The notes under the pieces: model-generated
Databases searched by the model: none
Told to the model about the DNA's origin: nothing
Seen by the model: the letters and a program-made list of their open reading frames with translations, nothing else
Position numbers and translations under genes: made by a program
Source of the DNA: Streptomyces montanisoli
GTDB lineage: Bacteria > Actinomycetota > Actinomycetes > Streptomycetales > Streptomycetaceae
Assembly: GCF_017813245.1 (NCBI RefSeq)
Contig: NZ_JAGIQL010000072.1
Location: 1 to 32,680 of the forward strand
DNA: 32,680 nucleotides
Reading direction: 5' to 3'
Shown: piece after piece, positions 15,642 through 23,335 of the stretch
Numbering within the stretch: the stretch's first letter is position 1
How the letters are laid out: each line of letters opens with the position of its first letter

Positions 15642-15808
15642 CCGTGTGCCCCTCGTAAAGAGGCACGCCTGCAAGGCTAGTTGACTGAGCGTCAGTGTTC
15701 AATCACAGTTTCCGCACCTCGCCTTTTCCGCCGGAGGCTCCGCCGAGGCCCGGTGACAGCAGGGGCCACAGGAGTTTCGGCGGCCGCCCCACGGGCCAGC
15801 CTTCTCCC

Positions 15809-16294
15809 ATGACCGAACGGCCCGTGGTCAAGCGCACCGCACGCGCCATCCTGCTCGACGGGGAAGACCTGGTCCTGATCAAGCGCACCCGGCCTGGCGT
15901 GGCCCCCTACTGGGTCACGCCCGGTGGAGGCGTCGAGGACACCGACCCCACCGTGATCGACGCGCTGCACCGCGAGGTGGACGAGGAGCTGGGCGCGAAG
16001 ATCACCGATGTGGTCCCCTGCTTCGTGGACACGGTCGAGCATGTCGCCGAGGGTGCCGAGGACGTGGCGGGAGTCAAGATCCAGCACTTCTTCGTCTGTC
16101 GTCTGGAGTCCATGGACCCGTCGCTGCGGCACGGGCCCGAGGTGGACGAGCCGCGGGGCGAGTACGAGATCGTCCGGGTGCCGTTCAGCCGCGTCGGGAT
16201 CGCCGCGGTCCATCTCGTCCCGCTGTCGCTGCGCCATTACCTGGACGGCAACATCGAGGGGGTGCGCGCCATGCACGCACCCGACCTCGGCTGA
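15809..16294 (+). CDS. Nudix hydrolase with an atypical Nudix box
   Basis: A 161-aa single-domain Nudix hydrolase, expected to cleave a nucleoside diphosphate linked to another group, with Mg2+. The Nudix box is GGGVEDTDPTVIDALHREV continuing DEELGAK. Compared with the consensus GX5EX7REUXEEXGU, the first conserved Glu is replaced by Pro while the catalytic REVDEELG part is intact. ATG 15809 is chosen for the MTERPVVKRTARAILLDG family start; no Shine-Dalgarno is visible, so translation may be leaderless or start upstream. It converges on the HAD gene with 15 bp between stops. A short inverted repeat (ACTGA-GCG-TCAGT, 15684-15696) lies in the upstream gap. Confidence 0.88.
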   Translation: MTERPVVKRTARAILLDGEDLVLIKRTRPGVAPYWVTPGGGVEDTDPTVIDALHREVDEELGAKITDVVPCFVDTVEHVAEGAEDVAGVKIQHFFVCRLESMDPSLRHGPEVDEPRGEYEIVRVPFSRVGIAAVHLVPLSLRHYLDGNIEGVRAMHAPDLG

Positions 16295-16309
16295 GGCCTT
16301 GCACACGCG

Positions 16310-16945
16310 TCACCCTCGCACGAGCGCATAGGCGTCGCGCAGGTCCCCGCCGCTGTAGGTGTGGGTGGCGATGCCTGCCACGTGGTGGTCCGCGTTCACC
16401 GCGACCGCGCTCGGCACGACGCGAAACAGCTCCGCGTCCGACATCGAGTCCCCGTAGGCGACGCAGTCCTCCAGTCGCAGCCCCAGTTCGCCGCAGAGTC
16501 GCTCGGCCGTGTGGACCTTGGCGGCAGGGCTGAGGATGCCCGAGGGCTCCACCGGCTCGGTGAAGGGCACGGCGGGCCAGACGGACGCATGGGCGGCGTG
16601 GAGTCCCCAGTCGAGCAACCGCTCCACGAAGAAGCTCGGCCCGAGCGAGATCACCGCGCAGTAGTCTCCCCGGGCGCGGATGTCGGCCCAGACGTCCCGT
16701 ATGCCGTCCAGCCAGGGCGCCTGCTCGAAGGCGGCCGTCACATGGGCCACGGTGAGGTCCGCCCAGATCTCCCTAGCCCGGGAGGCGAAATCGGCCGCCG
16801 GAAGTCCGGCCGTGACGAATAGACGCTCCAGCTCCTCGATCTGAGCGGTCACCCCCAGCTGCCGGGATATTTCCACGGCCGCGGCGGATCCCCTGATCAG
16901 GGTGCCGTCGACATCGAAAAGGTGCAGCTTGGGTGCGGTCGCCAT
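16310..16945 (-). CDS. HAD-superfamily phosphatase (phosphoserine-phosphatase-like)
   Basis: A 211-aa HAD-type phosphohydrolase. Motif I is FDVDGTL (nucleophile and acid/base Asp near residue 10), motif II is in CAVISLG, motif III Lys is in SPAAKVHTAERL, and motif IV is GDSMSD. A helical cap domain lies between motifs I and II. This fits HAD-IB enzymes such as phosphoserine phosphatase; the substrate is unknown. ATG 16945 is selected because MATAPKLHLFDVDGTLI is a natural N-terminus. No Shine-Dalgarno is present, but a TACTAAT -10-like box ends about 10 bp upstream, so a nearly leaderless mRNA is possible. A longer frame begins at GTG 16996 inside parS. Confidence 0.88.
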   Translation of the reverse strand: MATAPKLHLFDVDGTLIRGSAAAVEISRQLGVTAQIEELERLFVTAGLPAADFASRAREIWADLTVAHVTAAFEQAPWLDGIRDVWADIRARGDYCAVISLGPSFFVERLLDWGLHAAHASVWPAVPFTEPVEPSGILSPAAKVHTAERLCGELGLRLEDCVAYGDSMSDAELFRVVPSAVAVNADHHVAGIATHTYSGGDLRDAYALVRG

Positions 16946-16989
16946 GGAGGGGACATTAGTACGGATGGGCGAGCCGGTGTCCGGCACGT

Positions 16990-17003
16990 GTTTCACGTGA
17001 AAC
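16990..17003. promoter_or_regulatory. parS (ParB-binding) site 2
   Basis: Perfect GTTTCACGTGAAAC in the divergent gap between the HAD and GNAT genes. It is flanked on the left by a further CACGTG (16986-16991). Confidence 0.92.
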
Positions 17004-17075
17004 AGCGTCCGAAATTCTTGGCCATTTTGCCTAAAGCGCTGGACGAACGATCAACGCCTCCGTCAGCCTGGGCCC

Positions 17076-17966
17076 ATGTCGACACCGCTCGCAGAGGTTC
17101 CGATCCGGCCGCTGACCTTGCGCGACCTGGCGTCCTGCGCAGAACTGGCGGCCGACCGGGGCTGGCCGCCCGACGAGCACAAGTGGCGGCTCCTGCTCAC
17201 CGCCGGGACCGGATACGGGATCGACGACCCGAACGGAACGGGCCTTGCGGCTGTCTGTGTGGTCACGCGGTACGGCACCCCGGGCGCGGGTCATGCCGGC
17301 GAGCTGTCGGTGATCGGCATGATGCTCGTGGCCACCCACCATGAGCGCCAGGGCCTGGGGCAGCGGTTGATGCGGCACGCGATGCGGGAGGCCGGCAACA
17401 CCCCGCTCGCGCTGTACGCCACCCGGTTCGGACAGCCTCTCTACGAGCGGCTCGGGTTCACGGTGATCGGCCAGAACGTGAAGGTGCGCGGGCGGCTGCT
17501 GTCCCCGCCCCCGCAGGACCGCCTCTCGCCCGAAGGGATCACGGTCCGCACCGCTACCGCCGAGGACCTGCCGGCCATCGTGCGGCTGGACACCGAGGTC
17601 TTCGGCGTCGACCGCACACTGATGATCACCCGTTTCCCGGCCTTCGCCGAGCAGCTGCGGGTCGCCGTGGACGGCTCGGACGTCGTCGGCTACGCGGCCA
17701 CCTGGGCCAGTACGGACGCCGATGTGATCGGTCCCCTGATCGCCCGCGACGCGCCGACGGCCAAGGCCCTGATCGCCTCACTCGCCTCGTCCACCGATCG
17801 CCCCCTGCGCACGGACATCGACGCGCGTCACGAAGGGCTGCTGGCCTGGCTCAAGGAACACGGCCTGGACGTGGTCGTCACCAGCGCCGTGATGGTCCAC
17901 GGGACCGACGACCTGCCGTGCGACCGAGGCCGCCGCTTCGCGCCTTTGACCATGGCGACGCTCTGA
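17076..17966 (+). CDS. GNAT acetyltransferase with an extra C-terminal domain
   Basis: A 296-aa protein. Residues about 1-140 form a GNAT N-acetyltransferase fold. The acetyl-CoA pyrophosphate-binding loop is in VATHHERQGLGQRLM (Q/RxxGxG/A type), and YERLGFTVIG is the late beta-strand. Residues about 150-296 (RTATAEDLPAIVRLDTEVFG onward) form a second GNAT-like domain that lacks an obvious CoA loop, as in YitH/HolE-type two-domain acetyltransferases. The acceptor is unknown. ATG 17076 follows no clear ribosome site. It is read divergently from the HAD gene with parS 2 between them. Confidence 0.88.
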   Translation: MSTPLAEVPIRPLTLRDLASCAELAADRGWPPDEHKWRLLLTAGTGYGIDDPNGTGLAAVCVVTRYGTPGAGHAGELSVIGMMLVATHHERQGLGQRLMRHAMREAGNTPLALYATRFGQPLYERLGFTVIGQNVKVRGRLLSPPPQDRLSPEGITVRTATAEDLPAIVRLDTEVFGVDRTLMITRFPAFAEQLRVAVDGSDVVGYAATWASTDADVIGPLIARDAPTAKALIASLASSTDRPLRTDIDARHEGLLAWLKEHGLDVVVTSAVMVHGTDDLPCDRGRRFAPLTMATL

Positions 17967-18011
17967 GAAACCGGAGCGACCCGCGCTCGCCCCTCACCTA
18001 GGCTCACGCTC

Positions 18012-18479
18012 ATGACTGACGAAGCCGGCGAAGACCTGGTGATACGCCGCACTACCCAGAACGACATCCCCGCGGTGGTGGCGATGCTGGCCGACGACGC
18101 CCTCGGCGCGCAGCGCGAGTCCCCGGACAACCTCGCCCCCTACGAGAAGGCGTTCCAGCGCGTGGGCGCCGATCCGAACCAGCATCTGATGGTCGCGGCG
18201 CGCGGTGACCGGATCGTCGGGACGCTGCAGCTTTCGATCGTGCACGGCCTGTCCCGGCAAGGTGCTACACGCGCCATCATCGAGGGCGTCCGCGTGCACG
18301 CCGACGAACGCGGCAGCGGTTTGGGCACGCGTTTCATCACCTGGGCCATCGAGGAGGCCCGGCGGCGGGGTTGCCAGGTGGTCCAGCTCACCTCGGACGC
18401 CACCCGCACCGACGCGCACCGCTTCTACGAGCGGCTGGGTTTCACGGCCTCACACCTCGGCTTCAAGATGGCCCTGTGA
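18012..18479 (+). CDS. Single-domain GNAT acetyltransferase
   Basis: A 155-aa GNAT N-acetyltransferase. The acetyl-CoA loop motif is in VHADERGSGLGTRFITWAIE, and HRFYERLGFTASHLGFKM closes the domain. The substrate is unknown. It starts 45 bp after the preceding GNAT gene and may be co-transcribed. A TAGGCT hexamer (17999-18004) lies just 7 bp before ATG 18012 with no Shine-Dalgarno, so a leaderless transcript is possible. It ends at the parS-containing palindrome. Confidence 0.9.
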   Translation: MTDEAGEDLVIRRTTQNDIPAVVAMLADDALGAQRESPDNLAPYEKAFQRVGADPNQHLMVAARGDRIVGTLQLSIVHGLSRQGATRAIIEGVRVHADERGSGLGTRFITWAIEEARRRGCQVVQLTSDATRTDAHRFYERLGFTASHLGFKMAL

Positions 18480-18506
18480 CGGGTGCCCGTACGACGGGAC
18501 ATTCGT

Positions 18507-18546
18507 GCGGCGGGTGGGTGTTTCACGTGAAACACCCACCCGCCGC
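18507..18546. terminator. 40-bp perfect palindrome between convergent genes (bidirectional terminator with parS)
   Basis: The two 20-bp arms (18507-18526 and 18527-18546) are exact reverse complements. Transcribed from either strand it forms a very stable hairpin, so it should terminate both the GNAT gene and the convergent serine hydrolase gene (stops at 18479 and 18553). Its centre is a complete parS. Confidence 0.85.
18520..18533. promoter_or_regulatory. parS (ParB-binding) site 3, at the palindrome centre
   Basis: Perfect GTTTCACGTGAAAC. The surrounding symmetry extends 13 bp further on each side, unlike the other three sites. Confidence 0.92.
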
Positions 18547-18552
18547 GCACAG

Positions 18553-19968
18553 TCAGCGCCAGCCGTCGCCGTCCACGCCGCCGGGCACGGCCTCCGCAGG
18601 GCTGTAGGGCTGCCGCGTGAGGACGAACGTGCCGAGGTCGAGATGGCTGACGGAGCCGTCCGTGGTCCGGGCGATGCGCAACGTCTCCCCCGCGTAGTAC
18701 CCGTCGAGACCTCGCCAGGTCCGGTCGGCGGAGACGCCGTCGCCGTCGCTGTTCGCGGTGGCGACGAACCGTGATCCGCGCCCGGCGCCGGACAGGGGAT
18801 AGAGCTCAAGGCCGCCGTCGGAGACGAGTTTCAGCCCGTAGGCGTTGGTGCCCCAGTACCACTGGCCCGCGATCTCCAGCAGCCCGTTGTCGAAGTTCTC
18901 CATGGGGCGCCAGGCGTCGGGGATGCGGGGCTCGGCGTCCGCGACCGTGGCCAGGAGATCGGCGGCGATCGCACCGATGGCCGGGCCCGAGGTCGCGTTG
19001 GCCAACGCGACCGACACGATCCCCTCGTCCCCGTGCGTCCAGAGGCAGGCCAGGAACCCCGGCAGCGACCCCGTGTGTCCCGCGAGCGTCCGCCCGCCGC
19101 GCTGGGCGAGCTGGACACCGAGTCCGTAACCGCTCGCCCAGTCGTCCGGGTCCGGTGGCGTCGAGGGGGCCCGCATCTCGCGCACGGATGCGGCGCTCAG
19201 CACCCGGGCGTCGCCCTGGACGAGGAACGTGCCGAACCGGCAGAGGTCCCCGGCCGTCGACCACAGCTGCCCCGCGGGTGCCATCACGCCCAGGTCCTGG
19301 AGCGGTTCAGGAAGCATGGCGTCGGCCCACGGATGGACGGCCCAGCCGCCCGCGTGGGGCGCCGCCGGCTGCACCGTCGTGCGGTCGAGCGACAGCGGCA
19401 GCAGGATCTCGCGGCGCAGCACCTCCGCCCAGGTGTCCCCGCGCAGCCGTTCCACCACCGCACCGAGCAGCGCGTACCCCGGGTTGGAGTAGTGGTGGCG
19501 CCGCCCCGCCGGGTGAAGGACGGCCCCCTCGCCGAGCGTGTCGGACAGCGCGGGCCGCAGCGAGCCGGAGGTCCGCTCCCACCAGTCCCCCGGCGGTTCG
19601 GCACGCAACCCGCCGCTGTGGGACAGCAGCTGGTGGATCGTCAGCTCACCCACACCGGTTCCGGGAAGATGCTTCTCCAACGGGTCACCCAGGTCGAGCA
19701 GGCCCTCGTCGCGCAGCCGCATCACCAGTACGGCCGTGAACGTCTTGGTGATGGACCCGATCCTGTACTGCGTGTCCACATCGGGTGCGTGTCCGTCCAG
19801 GCAGCTGCGCGCCCCGGACCAGGACAGCCGGCCATCACGCGCCACAGCGGCGACGAGGGAGGGCGAACGCCCCTCGGCCTGGCCCACGGCGATGCGGTGC
19901 AGCAGTGCGCGCTGCGTGGCGGGCAACAGGTGATCCACCTGGGTGGGGTCAGAAGTCGATGACGTCAT
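18553..19968 (-). CDS. Serine hydrolase (class C beta-lactamase/DD-peptidase fold)
   Basis: A 471-aa beta-lactamase-fold serine hydrolase. The SxxK nucleophile motif is in YRIGSITKTF, the Tyr motif is YSNPGY, and the third motif is GHTGSLPG (HxG in place of KTG), as in class C and esterase/DD-peptidase relatives. About 120 residues after the catalytic domain form a beta-rich C-terminal domain (ELYPLSGAGRGSRFV onward). There is no signal peptide, so it is probably cytoplasmic and more likely an esterase or peptidase than a secreted beta-lactamase. ATG 19968 is preceded by GAGGG. It lies between parS 3 and dnaB. Confidence 0.9.
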   Translation of the reverse strand: MTSSTSDPTQVDHLLPATQRALLHRIAVGQAEGRSPSLVAAVARDGRLSWSGARSCLDGHAPDVDTQYRIGSITKTFTAVLVMRLRDEGLLDLGDPLEKHLPGTGVGELTIHQLLSHSGGLRAEPPGDWWERTSGSLRPALSDTLGEGAVLHPAGRRHHYSNPGYALLGAVVERLRGDTWAEVLRREILLPLSLDRTTVQPAAPHAGGWAVHPWADAMLPEPLQDLGVMAPAGQLWSTAGDLCRFGTFLVQGDARVLSAASVREMRAPSTPPDPDDWASGYGLGVQLAQRGGRTLAGHTGSLPGFLACLWTHGDEGIVSVALANATSGPAIGAIAADLLATVADAEPRIPDAWRPMENFDNGLLEIAGQWYWGTNAYGLKLVSDGGLELYPLSGAGRGSRFVATANSDGDGVSADRTWRGLDGYYAGETLRIARTTDGSVSHLDLGTFVLTRQPYSPAEAVPGGVDGDGWR

Positions 19969-20001
19969 GCCACACCCTCGCACGCCCCCATGGGAGAGCG
20001 G

Positions 20002-21477
20002 TCAGGTCTGGGCCATGTCGACGAAGCGGGAGTAGTGGCCCTGGAAGGCGACCGTGATGGTGGCCGTCGGGCCGTTGCGGTGCTTGGCCACGATCAGGTC
20101 CGCCTCGCCGGCGCGCGGCGACTCCTTCTCGTAGGCGTCCTCGCGGTGGAGGAGGATGACCATGTCCGCGTCCTGCTCGATGGAGCCCGACTCACGCAGG
20201 TCGGAGACCATCGGCTTCTTGTCCGTGCGCTGTTCGGGGCCGCGGTTGAGCTGGGAGAGCGCGATGACCGGCAACTCCAGCTCCTTGGCCAGGAGCTTGA
20301 GGTTGCGGCTCATGTCGGAGACCTCCTGCTGGCGGCTCTCGATGCGCTTGGAGCCGCCCGACTGCATCAGCTGGAGGTAGTCGATGACGACGAGCCGCAG
20401 GTCGTTGCGTTGTTTCAGGCGGCGGCACTTGGCCCGGATCTCCATCATGGACAGGTTCGGCGAGTCGTCGATGTACAGCGGCGCCTGCGTGACCTCCGGC
20501 ATGCGGCGGGCCAGGCGCGTCCAGTCCTCGTCCGTCATCGTGCCCGAGCGCATGTGGTGCAGCGCGACCCGCGCCTCCGCCGACAGCAGGCGCATCGCGA
20601 TCTCGTTGCGTCCCATCTCCAGCGAGAAGATGACACTCGGCAGGTTGTTCTTGATGGACGCGGCCCGTGCGAAGTCGAGCGCCAGTGTCGACTTGCCCAT
20701 CGCGGGGCGTGCCGCGATCACGATCATCTGGCCGGGGTGCAGGCCGTTCGTGAGCGAGTCGAAGTCCGTGAAGCCCGTCGGCACGCCCGTCATCTCGCCG
20801 CTGCGCGAGCCGATCGCCTCGATCTCGTCGAGGGCGCCCTCCATGATGTCGCCGAGCGGCAGGTAGTCCTCGCTGGTGCGCTGCTCGGTGACGGCGTAGA
20901 TCTCGGCCTGCGCCGAGTTCACGATCTCGTCGACATCGCCGTCCGCCGCGTATCCCATCTGCGTGATCCTGGTGCCGGCCTCCACCAGGCGGCGCAGCAC
21001 CGCACGCTCGTGGACGATCTCCGCGTAGTAGGAGGCGTTGGCCGCGGTCGGCACCGACTGCACCAGCGTGTGCAGATAGGAGGCGCCGCCGACCCGGCTG
21101 ATCTCGCCGCGCTTGACCAGCTCGGCGGCCACCGTGATCGGGTCGGCGGGCTCGCCCTTCGCGTACAGGTCGAGGATGGCCTGGTAGACGGTCTCGTGGG
21201 CCGGCCGGTAGAAGTCCTGGCCCTTGAGCACCTCGACGACGTCCGCGATGGCGTCCTTGGACAGCAGCATGCCGCCGAGCACGGACTGCTCCGCGTCGAG
21301 GTCCTGGGGCGGCACCCGCTCGAAGCCGGATCCGCTGTCCCACGCGGCCTCGGAGCCCCGGTCGTGCCGCTCGTCCCGGCCGCCGCGGTCGTCACCGCGG
21401 CGCTGCCGCGACATGGTGCGGCGCTCGTCGGGACCGGCGTCGGTCCAGGGGTTGTCCAATGGCTCGGGGATGCTCAC
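20002..21477 (-). CDS. dnaB: Replicative DNA helicase
   Basis: Hexameric 5'-3' helicase that loads at the origin and drives the replisome. It is 491 aa. Residues about 50-150 form the N-terminal DnaG-interacting domain (DLDAEQSVLGGMLLSKDAI). The RecA-like ATPase follows, with Walker A in ARPAMGKSTL (near residue 259), Walker B VVIDYLQLM (near 362) and the H3/H4 block SQLNRGPEQR...IVAKHRNGP. GTG 21477 is chosen because GAGGAGGTGG sits 5-8 nt before it; GTG 21492 would include that Shine-Dalgarno. No intein is present. It lies upstream of nothing in the same direction and has DnaA boxes in its 423-bp 5' gap. Confidence 0.97.
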   Translation of the reverse strand: MSIPEPLDNPWTDAGPDERRTMSRQRRGDDRGGRDERHDRGSEAAWDSGSGFERVPPQDLDAEQSVLGGMLLSKDAIADVVEVLKGQDFYRPAHETVYQAILDLYAKGEPADPITVAAELVKRGEISRVGGASYLHTLVQSVPTAANASYYAEIVHERAVLRRLVEAGTRITQMGYAADGDVDEIVNSAQAEIYAVTEQRTSEDYLPLGDIMEGALDEIEAIGSRSGEMTGVPTGFTDFDSLTNGLHPGQMIVIAARPAMGKSTLALDFARAASIKNNLPSVIFSLEMGRNEIAMRLLSAEARVALHHMRSGTMTDEDWTRLARRMPEVTQAPLYIDDSPNLSMMEIRAKCRRLKQRNDLRLVVIDYLQLMQSGGSKRIESRQQEVSDMSRNLKLLAKELELPVIALSQLNRGPEQRTDKKPMVSDLRESGSIEQDADMVILLHREDAYEKESPRAGEADLIVAKHRNGPTATITVAFQGHYSRFVDMAQT

Positions 21478-21623
21478 CGGCCACCTCCTCACATCCGCTC
21501 CGCGGACCTCGCCGTGCCACTCTTTCTACGGCACGACACTGACAAAACGAGAGGGCTGGCTCCGGTCTCGGCGCGTCGGACGCCGGTCCACGGTAGGCCT
21601 GCCCGCACCGTCAGCCAATCTGG

Positions 21624-21835
21624 TTATCCACAGGCCATGTGGATGAGCGATTCAATGCTGTGGAGAACCTCACCGTTCCTGTGCACGAAGCGGGGGACAG
21701 CTCTGTGGACAAGATGCCGCGCCCCCGACTCGACCCTTATTGACCTGCGGCTTTGCCATCCACCGGCTGTGGGGGAGAAAAACTTTCCCGGACAGCACAA
21801 GATCGGAGCAAAGGTCGGCGCCCCGGTTGTCCACA
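21624..21835. promoter_or_regulatory. Cluster of DnaA boxes between dnaB and the MATE gene
   Basis: Within the 423-bp gap 21478-21900 three exact DnaA boxes occur: TTATCCACA (21624-21632, +), TTGTCCACA (21704-21712, - strand) and TTGTCCACA (21827-21835, +). One-mismatch copies are at 21638-21646 (TCATCCACA, -) and 21659-21667 (TTCTCCACA, -), and a weaker one is at 21878-21886. The gap is less GC-rich than its surroundings but shows no long AT-rich unwinding element and no gene. A role in titrating DnaA or coupling dnaB/MATE expression to DnaA is inferred. Confidence 0.8.
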
Positions 21836-21863
21836 ACAAGCAACTGTAAGCATCCATCAGGCA

Positions 21864-21893
21864 TTGCACCTCTTACCTGTGGAAGACTAGATT
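21864..21893 (+). promoter_or_regulatory. Promoter of the MATE gene (leaderless start)
   Basis: TTGCAC (21864-21869) and TAGATT (21888-21893) are separated by 18 bp. Initiation about 7-8 bp downstream of the -10 falls on or next to the ATG at 21901, and no Shine-Dalgarno fits, so the transcript is probably leaderless. Confidence 0.6.
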
Positions 21894-21900
21894 AGGGGTC

Positions 21901-23250
21901 ATGACCCAGGTCCCCTCCCCGCCCAGGGCCGCCCTGCGCCATGACCGCCGCCGGCACGACCGCGAGATCGTCGCGCTCGCCGTGCCGGCCTTCGGGGCGC
22001 TCGTCGCCGAGCCCCTCTTCGTCATGGTGGACAGCGCCATCGTCGGCCATCTCGGGACCCGGGAGCTCGCGGGTCTCGGGGTCGCGGCCGTCCTGCTGAC
22101 CACCGCGGTGAGCATCTTCGTCTTCCTCGCGTACGCCACCACCGCCGCCGTCGCGCGGCGTGTCGGCGCCGGCGATCTCAGGGCCGCCATCCAGCAGGGC
22201 ATGGACGGAATCTGGCTGGCCCTCCTGATCGGCGCCGCCGTCATCGCCGTCACCCTGCCCACGGCCCCCTGGCTGGTGAGCGCGTTCGGCGCGTCGGACA
22301 CCGCGGCGCCGTACGCCGCCACCTACCTGCGCGTCTCCAGCCTCGGCATCCCCGCGATGCTGATGGTGCTCGCGGCGACGGGGGTCCTGCGCGGCCTGCA
22401 GGACACCAGGACACCGCTCTACGTGGCCGTCGGAGGATTCACGGCCAACGCCGCCCTCAACGCCTCGCTGGTCTACGGCGCCGGGCTCGGCATCGCCGGC
22501 TCCGCGTGGGGCACGGTGATCGCCCAGTACGCGATGGCGGCCGTCTACCTGGTCGTCGTCGTGCGCGGAGCACGCCGTCACGGGGCGTCCCTGCGTCCCG
22601 ACGCGGCCGGTGTCCGGGCGAGTGCGCGGGCCGGCGTGCCCCTGCTGGTCCGTACGCTCTCGCTCCGCGCCGTCCTCCTCATCGCGACCGCCGTGGCGGC
22701 ACGTCTCAGCGATGTGGACATCGCGGCGCACCAGGTGGTGCTGTCGCTCTGGAGCCTGACCGCGTTCGCCCTGGACGCGATCGCCATCGCGGGCCAGGCG
22801 ATCATCGGCCGCTACCTGGGAGCCGGCGACACGGACGGCGCGCGGCAGGCATGCCGCAGGATGGTGCTCTGGGGGCTGCTCACGGGGGTGGTGATCGGCG
22901 TGCTGATCGTCGCGGCCCGCCCGTTGTTCATCCCGCTGTTCACCGGGGACGCGACCGTGCGCGCGGCACTGCTTCCCGCGCTGCTGGTGGTGGCGGTCAC
23001 GCAGCCGGTCGCCGGCATCGTGTTCATCCTGGACGGCGTGCTGATGGGGGCGGGGGACGGCGTCTACCTGGCCGGCGCGATGGTGGTCACGCTGGCCGTC
23101 TTCGCCCCGGTCGCGCTGGCCGTACCGGCACTCGGCGGCGGCCTGACGGCCGTGTGGTGGTCCATGGGGCTGATGATGCTGGTTCGCCTGGTGACGCTCG
23201 CGTTGCGCATGCGGTCCGGCCGCTGGATGGTCACCGGCGCCACCCGCTGA
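21901..23250 (+). CDS. MATE-family multidrug/toxin efflux transporter (DinF-like)
   Basis: Multi-antimicrobial extrusion protein of 449 aa with twelve predicted hydrophobic helices. N-terminal signatures VALAVPAFGALVAEPLFVMV and DSAIVGHLGTRELAGLGVA match DinF-type MATE proteins, and the second half repeats the pattern (SLWSLTAFALDAIAIAGQAII). It exports cations or drugs in exchange for Na+ or H+; the substrate is unknown. It sits between rplI and dnaB, facing the opposite way from both, the usual Streptomyces arrangement. Its promoter appears to place transcription at the start codon. Confidence 0.94.
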   Translation: MTQVPSPPRAALRHDRRRHDREIVALAVPAFGALVAEPLFVMVDSAIVGHLGTRELAGLGVAAVLLTTAVSIFVFLAYATTAAVARRVGAGDLRAAIQQGMDGIWLALLIGAAVIAVTLPTAPWLVSAFGASDTAAPYAATYLRVSSLGIPAMLMVLAATGVLRGLQDTRTPLYVAVGGFTANAALNASLVYGAGLGIAGSAWGTVIAQYAMAAVYLVVVVRGARRHGASLRPDAAGVRASARAGVPLLVRTLSLRAVLLIATAVAARLSDVDIAAHQVVLSLWSLTAFALDAIAIAGQAIIGRYLGAGDTDGARQACRRMVLWGLLTGVVIGVLIVAARPLFIPLFTGDATVRAALLPALLVVAVTQPVAGIVFILDGVLMGAGDGVYLAGAMVVTLAVFAPVALAVPALGGGLTAVWWSMGLMMLVRLVTLALRMRSGRWMVTGATR

Positions 23251-23268
23251 GGGCGACGACCACTCGCC

Positions 23269-23282
23269 GTTTCACGTGAAAC
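23269..23282. promoter_or_regulatory. parS (ParB-binding) site 4
   Basis: Perfect GTTTCACGTGAAAC, 18 bp after the MATE stop and immediately before the shared terminator. Confidence 0.92.
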
Positions 23283-23285
23283 CGA

Positions 23286-23315
23286 AAGGACCGCACCCCA
23301 GGGGGTGCGGCCCTT
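23286..23315. terminator. Bidirectional terminator between MATE and rplI
   Basis: Stem CCGCACCC / GGGTGCGG (23291-23298 and 23303-23310) with a CAGG tetraloop, extended by four further pairs after one mismatch. It serves MATE on the plus strand and the ribosomal operon on the minus strand (CCTTTCGG tail). Confidence 0.75.
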
Positions 23316-23335
23316 CGTTGCCGAGGCGCCACCGA

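Noticed and set aside
16946..16996. Longer N-terminus of the HAD protein from GTG 16996 within parS
   Set aside because: The extra 17 residues do not fit a HAD N-terminus, and a -10-like box lies close to ATG 16945.
20002..21477. Intein in dnaB
   Set aside because: The protein is 491 aa with uninterrupted ATPase motifs.
19990..21849. 619-aa open frame on the plus strand over dnaB and the DnaA-box gap
   Set aside because: Antisense to dnaB with shadow composition.
21478..21900. Chromosomal origin oriC
   Set aside because: There are too few DnaA boxes, no AT-rich unwinding region, and no dnaA or dnaN beside it.
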